From: Echinarachnius parma
Lineage: Eukaryota; Echinodermata; Echinoidea; Clypeasteroida; Echinarachniidae
Assembly: GCA_037951105.1 (NCBI GenBank)
Contig: JBAMJV010008504.1
Location: 43,917-107,916, forward strand
Length of the DNA stretch: 64,000 nucleotides
Direction of reading: 5' to 3'
In this document: positions 23,301-35,300 of the stretch, in pieces
Layout of the letters: every line of letters begins with the position of its first letter
Position numbering within the stretch: the first letter of the stretch is position 1
Program-made: the position numbers and the translations under genes
Notes under the pieces: generated by a model
The model's input: only the letters and a program-made list of their open reading frames with translations
What the model was told of the DNA's origin: nothing
Database searches by the model: none

Positions 23301-26300
23301 AATTATGTGGCATCGTTTGAAATTATATCTAGCAAGGGATTAGATTTGTTGGACTTCTTCCATTTAATAGAGATTGTAAGATTTATGCATTATTTTGATG
23401 ACTTCATCGTAATAATATATAATATTGGCTGTTTTGTTCTTTCTTGATATATCAAAAATATTGTTTTTGCTAGGATCATTATAATATTATACAACTAAAT
23501 TTCAGCTCGCGCAATATTTATAATAAACCATTCAAGGTCAACATTGTTCTTAATTCTAATTGAAACATTAAAACCGATTGGAGGTTAACAATTAGGAAAC
23601 GAGATGTGGGTCAGGAAACATCGGAATTAACTATCAACGTGATTATTTGAAAGATTTAACTTTGACATATTAATGTTATAAAACAATTTATAATCTCTGC
23701 AAATTAGATTTAAACAGTTAGGCTTTAAAATGATTGTTTTTATTATAATAATTATGCGATTGGTTTTACATTAAATTAAAATATTCTTTCTAAATATAAT
23801 AATAAAATGCGATAATAAACACATATAATATGTTTAGCGTATATATTTAGCGTAATATTTCTTTATACAAAACATATACATGTATGATCTAAAATGCAAT
23901 CTATATGTATTTATTTAAGAAATAAGTTATATGAGTATATTATTTACTTTGCTCATGGCTTTTGTTACCCTCAGTTTGTTTTATGTTTTGTGAAAATGCA
24001 TATTAGCAATTCAGCCATATAGCTGGAATAGATAAATATATGTATTTTCAATTAATAAACCATATACGAATTGAATCGAAATATATGTACAACATACAAA
24101 AACCAAAATAACAGTTTATATATTATGGGTCTCCCAAAGTCAAAATACATCTTAAAATACATCTTATGGCAAGGTTTGAAACGTGTGATGGGCAATTCCA
24201 CGGTTAGTAACGTTACATTTAGAGCATATTTTCATAACATATTCTACTATAACACCACCATCTATTCATTTCAAGTCACAATCATGTTACAACATGTTCA
24301 CCCACCCTAGGTCTATAATACAAACAAAAAATGAACACAATTGAAATAATATTCGCGTCGCCATGGCAACTTTTATTGTCGGTTAGTAACGTTACAAAAA
24401 AAGGACATGGGAAAAAAATCAATTTTTTTTCAAATGAGAAGTCTTCTAAAACCTTAGATAATTCCAACAAAGTGCCATATTCATTTTACTTCTAGTTAGT
24501 TGGCACATGTTTCAGCCAATAATTAAAGCATCTTGACTCATATTTTTTTCATTAGGCTCCAAAATCATGGTTAGTAACGTTACGGTTAGTAACGTTACAC
24601 TTTGTCCGTGCAAAGGTAAAAGTTACCAAACATCATTTTTTTACCCTCCCTTCGCCTCAAAATCACATTATCACAAGTAATACTTAGGAATTACAAGTAA
24701 ATCAACATAACTATCCATATTACTCTTAACTTTTAAATTCTTTAACTAGAAACTCACAACTTGAAACATGGAAACTGTTTGAAAACATATCTTATCCGAT
24801 ACATTCCATAGTTCACCAATGACCAAAGTTCATCAAGTGGTAGGTTAATAATGCATAATTTGTAATACCAGTTAACTGTTTATTTGCAAGCATTTAGATT
24901 CAATATTTGTAGTATTTTAGCAGGCAAATATTGAGTAGAGATCTATCAAACCAAATGGTCATTTGTTGACTTGTTCAATAATCCAATTAATGTTACATTC
25001 GGATTCTTACAAAAACTTTAAATAGTACTTTGTTCATAGTATCAAATTGAAATACATGTAGCTTTGTGTAAATAAAATAATTATGTGTGTTTTAATACAA
25101 AACTCATTGGAGAGATAGAATTCTAAAAAGAGATGTTTGTTTGTAGCTAGTGTCTTCTTGATTTGGAGCTGTTTTTGCACACATTTTGGTAGGGAATGTT
25201 CTTGCATCTTTTTCTCCTCCCAGCTCCTCTTCATGGTAACTGCTTTCTTATCTTTGTACTCCTTATACTTGCCAGTCCTCTTCCAGTTCACTATTGAATT
25301 TGCTTCATGACCTACATATAGAAAAATAAATAAAAACAAAATATAATGTATTCATGAACTAAAAGATAGGCAAGTAGTAATTAATTAAGATGAACATTTT
25401 CTGCATCATATTGCAGAGTAGAATACTTGAATGAGTGTTGGAAAGTTCCCACATGACACAAACAAATGAGATAAAACAATTGTTACAAATATAGTATACC
25501 TGTAAAAATATTTCAGTCACAAAATTGGTTTTAAGATTCTTGTTGTATCCCTTAGAAGTTTTCACTAAATTAAAATACTACTTTTTGCAAGTGCTTCATC
25601 ACTAAAGATGTTTTTTTTACATACTGTACAAGTTTCTATGGCAACCGACATGGCTAATCATAATGCACCCCTAAAAACACACAAACATAAACATCTCTGG
25701 ACAGTGTAATTACATTAAATATACACTTGTAAGTTTATGTAATCCATTACAATATATTTGTTTTATATCAATATATTAGTTTTCACTGTAAATACAATAT
25801 ATCATTATCATTAATCAGTGTAAACTGTACACAGTGTATTCAGTACAACGAAATACCTTGATATAGGGTATAAATGATAATTAAGATTATAATTACTACA
25901 ATAATTCAACTTACCAAAGACAGGTCGCTGCTCGTCAAGTAGAGTCAACTATATTTTCCAATGACTACTTTCCAGGAGAAAGATTTATGAGGAGTTTACA
26001 CTAAAATACTGCTCACGCTGAACATCAGATACTGCACATGTTCTTGCATAGAGCATAGATATGAGATGCTGCACACATGGGATGCTGCACATGGTTGAAA
26101 AAAATTGATCATCCATTGTTCTAAAGTGGCCTCTTTTGTCTTACTTTACATATCCTTTCACTCACTTTTGATTAGGGCCAGCTTATAAGTGTCTCTTTCA
26201 CTGTTGTTATGGTTAGTAACGTTACACTCTGTATCATAGACTGGTTAGTAACGTTACATGGTTAGTAACGTTACAGATTTTGACTGCTTATAATTAATAC

Positions 26301-29300
26301 ATCATATAATATTTGTAAAATTTGTTCCTTAATTTTCATAGAGCATTGCCTGGAAGAGAAAAATTTGAAGTAGGAATATTATAAGGCATTGCATTCTCTC
26401 TATAGAAAAATAAATCCATGTTTTGGTTAGTAACGTTACATGGCATACCAATGGTTTTTAATTTCACTCACTGTTGGCATAAACAACTCAGATTCTTAAT
26501 TTTGCATGATAAATCTATTAGAGCATTGTACTCACTAAATAAATATGATAAGTTTGTAAGGTCTTGTGTATTTTCATGCTCATAATGGCTTAATCAACTT
26601 TTTCTTAACTTACATTAGAAATAACACAGGAAAATATAACCAATATAAATTCGCTATTTTAACCCACTTTTACCACAGTCAAAGCAAAATAAATAACCTT
26701 TCCAGTAATTTTGATGTGTCTTTAATCATATACAACCAAAAAATGTAAGAAAAAGACACTTTTAAATTTTGGGGTCATGTCCACCTAATCATGGAATTGC
26801 CCTGATAGGCATATATATGTTTGCACTTACGTTATGTTTGCACTTACATTTATTTCTGTAATTAATTGACTCGAGATGGGACACTTGGGGACAACTATAG
26901 GCAATTCGAGAACGTCCGTGAAATTAATACGAACGTCCGTGACATTAAGACTCAAGTGAGAAACCGTATTCTGGTAACTGGAAAATGGCCTTTATTTTGA
27001 TTATACATGTTATTTATGTTTGCAGAAATGTTGTAAAATCATTTATTTACAGAAGTATAGTGGCATTTCTGTTATAGAGTGCCCAACCGGGGAAAGCCGG
27101 TGTAAAATTAGGGGTTACGATTTCCACAGGTCCACTAAGAGTGATAGTTAAGTAGCAGACATGTCATTATAATTAATTCAGATAGCTAAAATCATATCAA
27201 CTGATAAATTTATATGTTTTATATTGGTCTGGAGGAGATTCAAATAAATGTTGTCATCAATTTCTGTAAGACTGTTCAGGCAGAGAACGTCCGTGAAATT
27301 AATGCGAACGTCCGTGAAATTGTAATTAAAAACAATATAGTAAGAAAGAGGGACCAGGCGACTTGGAAATGCTACTTTTATATCTGACTAGGATGTATAC
27401 ATGGTCTCTAGCTTAAATATAATAGGAATAGATAAAGTATTATCATCATATTGTTATATAAGCATTAAATCAATAATAGGACTCGTTATAACGACCAGGT
27501 CCATGTAAAAACCAAACCATTTTTAATGGTTTATTGCAATGTTCAAGTTTGTTTCTATAATGACCCTGTTTTAAAGCCATTTACGAAGAATAGAAACTCT
27601 TTTTGATGAGATCAGATCATTCTGCCAACATTCTTGTTTCTGGCGAACGTCCGTGAGCGATATGGGAACGTCCGTGATGAAAACTATACTCTCTTTGGTC
27701 ATGTAATTATGTAATATATGATCTAGACAGCAATTGATCCTATTAACATGCACATTAAAATATGTGATACGGGAATACGAGCGTATATAGGTGCGTTCCT
27801 AAAAAATGCGGCTAAAGAAAAGCAAAGGTTCCGAATAATACATTATTTAAAAAGAAATATATCAATTCAGTCAAAGTTTGGACGTTTGTATTTTCTATTT
27901 GACAAATAAAACACAATCCACGTTTGGCATACAGAGAGAAGCAAGTCTTAGAAGTAAATTGTCCGAATATAAGCTGTATATGACAGAAAATAAATGAGAT
28001 ATATGGGTACTAAATCTATATCTACATAATCCCTCACGGACGTTCGCCTTTTGGAGATGGGTTACTTCAACAGTGAATAAAAACGGAACCACATGGAGTT
28101 TCCCAGTATAATGGGGTACGCCTGAAAGCTAGGATTGCATGCTTTCACATTAGATAGATGTCTTTAAATTAAAAAAAATAATTGAATTTTACCCTGTTTG
28201 GGCCGAAAAGTGCACTTTTCAAAATTCTGACCCATATACAATGTATGTTTCACGAATTAGCTGATCAATACTTAAGCTTTAAAGGGATCTACATGTAGTA
28301 ACTGAATCGTAATGTGCAGAAAGTGATAAATTGTTGGCAAAATGTGTAATTTTGTCATTTGATATGTCCTTTGCCTTTGAGTATTGAGTATTGTGTGAAC
28401 ATTTCATGTTAAATGGATGTTATATGGTCAAGGAATGAGGAAAAATGGAAAGTGATATTCTCAACTCATTGCACTGACTTTGTACACAGTTATGACTATC
28501 CAGTGGATAGTTAAAAACCCAAACACTCCAATCATGATAAACACTACATGTATGTTTCTAATTAAGTTTTGGGGATTTCAACAATGTTACTAGATCCCTT
28601 TAAAGAGACAAGGGGACAGACAAACTTGTTACAATTTGAAGCATTGTACAAGTACATACATATCATTTGATGTTTTCACTTTTGATCAAATAAAGGTACA
28701 TGTACAGATCTATCTTTGTCAGTTATAGCTGATAATAATCCCTCGATCCTTTCTCTTAAACTCTTTTATAATTCAAAGTAAGTAGTAACTTCAACTTGTC
28801 ATAACATTGTATTTATTGTTTGAATCTGTAAAAACAATTATGATTGATTATAATACTTATCAGACGAGAAAAGGAAATTTAGAGAAGAGAAAACAATTTG
28901 TAACAATTTTAGCTGCGGAAACATTATTAATTGTTCAATTCTTTTTATGTAGAATAAATGACATCTCTCTCATTGACTTTTACCCTTAAATATATAAAGA
29001 TCTCATGATTGATAAGAGGTATTGTCTGATACTGTAGATCTGTCAAAATTGTATAAATCAACTGACATATACGCGATGAAAGAAAACAAGGGCCTGACTG
29101 AAGAAAATTTAGCCACAGAACTACAGAAGCATTGTAAATTGTTTGCTACAATTCTTTGAAATGCTTCATTAAATGGTAGCTGTCTTATTGATAGTAACAT
29201 AGTAAATCCTCCTTTTATCTACTGGTAGCTTCAATTCACTGACCCATGACAACGTGTGCCTAAAGGCTTGTATGCCAATCTAGTCTTTAAAGCAGACCTA

Positions 29301-32300
29301 TTTAATTCATTTTGTGAGAAATTAGGGCTCTAAAGTTGATGATTGATTTGTATGGTTTGGATGTACTCTCAAGTTTAAGCTTTGGATACAAATATATGAT
29401 AGGAATATATTTTGTTATGTTGTCATATTTTATTTTGATAAGTTTTAGTGAGAGCAATAAATGAAAATTAGGGAAAACAGGCTTTTTGCACAAACTACAC
29501 ATTTGTATAGTCTATAGGACTAGTGGTTTCCCACTCCATTCACTTACTGTGTTTGTGGTCAAACACAATTGAAGGGTTTTGAGCGTATTTGTGAGCATCT
29601 TAACACTGTATCCAACTCATGTTTTGACCAGAAACTCCCTTGACATTTTATCAAACACACACACAAACCATCATTTTGCACCTAGACAGTTACTCTTTTG
29701 AACTTGTTAGCTAACACAGAACTTTAACAAATAATCAATTATTTATCCTTTATGCAAAGACAAGTAAATTATAAAGATTGTGTTAACAACGAAATACTCT
29801 CTCTCTCTACCCTATTCTGAACAGTAAATGATTAATGTTTTATCGGCTAGTATTTTTGGTTCCCCAAAATGACAAACATAAATTTTCCACACAAGAATTC
29901 CAGCAATTATCAGGCAGTGATTACTTTTTCTTCCTCAAATCATTTGTCATATATACTGATCCTTTCTGTAATCAACTCGTTAGCTCTTTCCACACAAAAA
30001 AATTATTCTTTTTCCCACCCAGTGCACATTTTTCACTGAATGGAAGAAATCTATCAAGTATTTTGTTTTCTTCAAAAATCAGAGAGAAACACCAGAAATA
30101 TATAATATGAATACAAAAAAAGTGTTTCCCCAGTATTTGAACCTTGATTTCCTTGTTTTACAAACCTTGTGTCATTATACTATCTTTTTCCCATCTAAAG
30201 TGTATGTTTTTTGCTTACTGGAAAGTTTTTTAGTAAATATCCAGCGGTTATCCTTTTCTTTCTCAATTTAGTATTCTTATTTTTCCTAATTTCTTTATTG
30301 AAGCTTGTTAAAACTCTTCTTTTTTTTATAAACTATGTTTCTATCTTTCTCCAACCAGTGCAACGTTTTTGCAGACTGAAAGAATTCCAGAAAGTAACCT
30401 GCAGTGATCCTCTTCCACATGACTGCCTGCTTCTTCACTGATAATGTGTTCATGTATCTGATGTTTAATTAATATATAGATTCTTTTACAAACTTTTTTC
30501 TCTTTTTTCTCCTTTTCTCCAACCTATCTGTAGTGCATCTTCTTTTCGGACTGGAATAATTCTAGTTATAAGTATCCTGCAGTGATCCTCTTCCACATGA
30601 CTGCCTGCTTCTTCTCTGATAATGTGTTCATGTATCTGATGTTTAATTATATATATAGATTCTTTTTTCTCTTTTTTTCTCCTTTTCTCCAACCTATCTG
30701 TAGTGCACCTTTTTTGCCGACTGGAAGAATTCCAGGAAGTATCCGGCGGTGATCCTTTTCTATATGAATGGCTGCTTGCTTCTTCCTTGATAATTTATTT
30801 ATGTATCTGATATCTAATTAATATATATAACTCCTTTTGCAATCTTCTTTACTTTTTCTCTCTTTCCAACCAGTGCACCTTTTTTGCGGACTGGAAGAAT
30901 TCCAGCAAGTATCCGGCGGTGATCCTGTTCTATATGAATGGCTGCTTCTTCCTGGGCAGCATTGGCTTCCTGGCCCAGTTCTCGGACGGGGCTAGAGAGG
31001 ACATCGTCTGTCGCAACGATGGCACCATGAGACTCGCCGAACCAAGGTGAGAACATCAATAACATCCTATTGATCAATGCTAGAAATGATCTTTTTAGCC
31101 TTGTGGCTTTCCGGGTCCTATTTCATAAGACTTTTGCAATTATTGTAAGTGTCCAATTATTGTAACTATTATGAGCATTGTAGCTGTTGCCATGGTAGTT
31201 ACAACAATTGCAAGCTTTATGAAATGGGGACCAGGGCCATAGTTCTCGAATGGTGCCAGAGAGGACATTGTCTGTCGCAATGATGGCATCACGAGACTCG
31301 CTGAACCAAGGTGAGAACAGCAAACAAAATTATTTTTATAGCCTGTATTCACTGCACTTTAATAATCGTTGCTAGAAATCAACTTTTTAGCCTTGCGGCT
31401 TTCTGGCCCAGTTCTCGGACGAGGCCAGACAGGATATCGTCTGTCGCAAAGATGGCATGGTTCATAATTATGCTGTCTTATGCATAGCATGTTTCACCCT
31501 TGGCTCTCTGAAAGTTTAAAACAAATAAAATAAAATTATTGATAGGAGCATTTTTGCACATTTATTTATTTTTTCTACAGTGAGGGTGAAAATCTGTTGT
31601 GCGTCATCGTGTTTGTGATCGTCTACTACTTCATCATCGCAGGCGTGTTCTGGTTTGTGATGCTGTCCTAGTCCTGGCATCTGTCATTCTGGGCTTTAGA
31701 AATTCGTTTAATTTAAACATTTCATTATATCTTTTCTTTTCAATAGTGAGGGTGAAAATCTGTCGTGCGTCATCGTGTTCGTGATCGTCTACTACTTCAT
31801 CATCGCAGGCGTGTTCTGGTTCGTGATGCTGTCCTACTCCTGGCATTTGTCCTTCAGGGCCCTGGGCACGCCCAAGGATGTTCTACAGGGCAAGACGGCT
31901 TACTTCCATCTCATATCCTGGACCATTCCATTCATCATGGTGGTCATTATACTCGCAGTCAATCAGGTAACAATGCATTTAAGTTGTAATAACATGGGGG
32001 TGTTTCACACAGATTTAAGTTGAGCTTAAACTTGAGTTGGACTTTAACAAATAAAAAAACAATTCTGTGTAGATTCCTGAAAAGGTTTTGAAATATAACT
32101 GCAAACTGTCAAGTCTTAATTATATTTCATTACGTTTAATGTTCTTGATGTAACAAATTCTTTCAAATATATACCCCCCAAAAAAAAGAATATTAGAATT
32201 TATATTTTGTAAAATTATTTTTTTATAATTATTTTTGTATATATACATTTTTCTCAGGTTGATGGTGACTCTGTGGATGGCATATATGCTGTGTGGGCTA

Positions 32301-35300
32301 TCAGAACCATTACTATAGGGCTGGCTTTGGGCTAGCTAATGTAGGCCTATCAAACAAGGTTGCATTTCATTTGTTTTAATAAACTTGTATGAATAAGTCG
32401 ACCAGAAAATTACCACTTACATTTTGTAAAATAAGTTTTTATATTATATATTTGTGTCAGGTTGATGGTGATTCTGTCGCAGGGATATGCTTTGTAGGCT
32501 ATCAGAACCACTACTACAGGGCTGGCTTTGTGCTAGCCCCTATAGGCCTGTCACTTATATGTGCTGGCTTCTATCTTATACAGGGTAAGTAAATGTATGA
32601 TGTTGACAATAATTTATACATAAATATAGTTGTATAACTTAAGAAAGTCGTGGTCGATGAATTATATAAAGTAAACAAAATGAAGCAAACAAGAAAATGT
32701 CATTAATCCATTGGTAAATCTCTTTTAATTAAATGACTTTTTACAGGTTTTGTTCAGAAAATAAGGGCAATCCTGATCTGAGTAACAATGTTTCTAACAT
32801 AATCATAATATATTTGTGGAATTACTCAATTTATCTAATAGTTACTTCATCAAATCAAATTATCATACCCCTGCCAAACAAAATATTAAAAAGGGGGGAT
32901 TTATATGAGTCGGCATTAATATATTAAAGGGATAGTATAAATGTGGTCTAGAGGGCTTTAAGAAATAATTAATTTTTGAGGTAATGGAAAACTAAGTGTA
33001 ATATTTAAAAAATTTATTTGATAAAAATTGGTTCAGAAAGAGCTGAAATATCAATAAATATATCTGATTGGAATAAATTCGGGTCACACAACAATTTAAG
33101 AAAATCAAGGCTTTATATACAGATCAATAGGGCCCCGTGGTTTAATGGTTAGAGCGCTGGTCTAACAATCGGGGAGGTCTCGGGTCCGAATCCCAGGAAA
33201 CCCTATTTTCTTTGTTCATTTTCATTAAACTCAATCATATTATTATTGTTACCCCACAGGTCTGATAACACTGTGTAGCCTTGATAAGGACAACCCAGGT
33301 CTACTCAGTGACAAGGCGTCTCAGAAGATCAAGGGAACCATCGCCAGGATAGGTGAGTAACATTTTGTATAAGGAGAAGGAAGGAATGTGCCAAGAATGG
33401 AAAGGTGTTTCTGTCTAGTGGTCAGAGCTCTGCTATTTGTGCATATCATCCACGCTCAAAACCTTGATGAGTGGTGGTGTTGGTGTGGTGGTATTGGTGG
33501 TGGTGGTGGTGGTGTTGGTGGATGTGGTGATGGTAGTGGTGATGGTAGTGGTGGTGGTGGTGGTGGATGTCGTGGTGGTGGTGATGGTAGTGGTGGTGGT
33601 GATGGTAGTGGTGGTGGTGATGGTAGTGGTGATGGTGGTGGTGGTGGTGGTGGTGGTGGTGGTGGTGATGGTAGTTATGGTGGTGGTGGTGGTGGTGTTG
33701 ATGGTAGTGGTGGTGGTGGGGGTGGTGATGGTGGTGGCGGCAGTGGCGGGGCCGGTGGCGACGACAGCGAAAATTATGAAGAAATCACTAGGCACAATAA
33801 TTAATGCTGGTTCAAAGGTACTCTGTTCTGCAACACGTGGCTATATTAATTGTTACAAACTATAAATATAATTTGTATTTTGCAGGTGTGTTTGCCTGCC
33901 TGGCATTTTGCTTTGTGTTCATCACGTTTGCCTGTCACCTGTATGACTTCACCAACCAGGCCCAGTGGGAGAAAGGTTTCCAGGACTACCTTGTGTGAGT
34001 ATACAATGCATATGTATGGTCAAACCTGTGTATAGTGACCACCTATAAAGATTATACTTTCCATAAGATTGTACAGTCAAACTTTGTATACTTTCTACCT
34101 ATTGCCTGTCACCTGTATGACTTCACCAACCAGGCCCAGTGGGAGAAAGGTTTTCAGGATTACCTTGTGTAAGTATACAATGCATATGTATGGTCAAACC
34201 TGTGTATAGTGACCACCTATAAAGGGAAACAAGAAAATTACTACTGTAAACATATGACCTCAATATAGACATGTTCCATAAGATGGTACGGTCAAACTAT
34301 GTATAGTGCCTACCTATTGCCTGTCACCTGTATGACTTCACCAACCAGGCTCAGTGGGAGAAAGGTTTCCAACATTACCTTGTGTGAGTATTCACATCAA
34401 ATAAAAGAAAACAACCCATTTAGAATGATTGATTTAATATGGTAGAATGTTCTACACATCAGCACCTGTTTTTGTCTGCAAGTTTTAATGTCATTCACTT
34501 TGTCTTAAACCTTACTCATACATGTAAATGTACGTGAAGAAAATAGTTTAGATACTGGTGGAATAAGTAGATAATATATGATTTCCATCTTACATTCGGG
34601 GGCATCTTCAATGGGAAACGTATTGTAAGCACAATCCTATATCAAACAATTTTCAAATAGGCATCAATCAATATACGTGAAATCCATACATATCTCATCA
34701 AGTGATAGATGGTCTGAACAGATTAAGAGTTGATTATGCCATCAAAAATTGTTGGCTTGTTTTAATGGATATCAACTTGTTGTCTTGTGTGATTTCCCTT
34801 GCAGCTGCGAGGCCAACGTGACGCTAGAAAGCCAGCTGGTCGAGGACGTGAGCACGCTGCCAACCTGTGCCCTCAAGACCAGGCCTAGTATATCTGTGGT
34901 CCTGATCCACCTGTTCTCCATGTTTGGGGCTGGAATTGCTATGAGCATGTGGGTCTGGACCCCTTCAACACTAGCTATATGGAAGAGGATCTGGAGAAAG
35001 TAAGTCATTTTTTTTGTTTAATAAAAAAAAACAATATGTATACAAGACCAGGCCCAGCCTAATTGTTATCCTAGTCCACCTGTTCTCAATGTTTGGGGCT
35101 ATCATTGCTATGAGCATGTGGGTCTGGACCCCATCAACACTAGGCATCTGGAAGAGGATCTGGAGAAAGTAAGTCCAACTCTTGTTTATGAAGTAATACA
35201 AACATTTAAATCATACATACATGTATCAAGATCAGGCCCAGCCTAATTGTGGTCCCGGTCCACATATCATCCACGATTTGGGCTGATTTTGCTAGGAGCG

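Larger units (their letters stand above)
20664..28240. mobile_element. Candidate 7.6-kb TIR-bounded element with internal motif clusters
   Basis: TATATGGGTCAGATTTTTGA plus AAAGTGCACTTT (20664-20695) recurs inverted at 28208-28240 as AAAGTGCACTTTTC then AAAATTCTGACCCATATA. About 31 of 33 positions match. TA follows each outer edge, as expected for a mariner-type target. Inside lie the GAACGTCCGTGA and GGTTAGTAACGTTAC clusters, whose outer members begin 1.1 kb and 0.2 kb from the arms. No transposase frame is visible. The arms could instead belong to two unrelated solo repeats. Confidence 0.4.
15753..30873 (+). other. SMO: SMO intron 2 (15.1 kb), packed with repeats
   Basis: No competing gene is seen. 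The intron contains an internal segment duplication (16.26 and 17.09 kb), three TTAA family 2 MITEs, a widespread-type repeat at 20.79-21.49 kb, the nested motif clusters of 21.7-28.05 kb and, just before exon 3, a ladder of decayed exon 3 copies. Stretches not listed separately (for example 22.7-24.1 and 28.6-29.8 kb) are AT-rich and show nothing further to me. Confidence 0.8.

Noticed and set aside
31581-31698. Exon 4 copy as an alternative SMO exon
   Set aside because: It has an internal TAG, no donor and an incomplete 3' part.
33130-33204. Functional tRNA-Val
   Set aside because: Both boxes are present, but anticodon and acceptor stems do not pair. It is kept only as a tRNA-like pseudogene.
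33388-33865. Long overlapping open frames on both strands (138, 142 and 120 codons)
   Set aside because: They arise from a GGT/GAT microsatellite in an SMO intron and translate to Gly/Ser, Val or Thr runs with no gene-like structure.
34103-34383. Exon 7 copies as mutually exclusive exons
   Set aside because: They lack acceptors and the first half of the exon, so they cannot be spliced in as internal exons.
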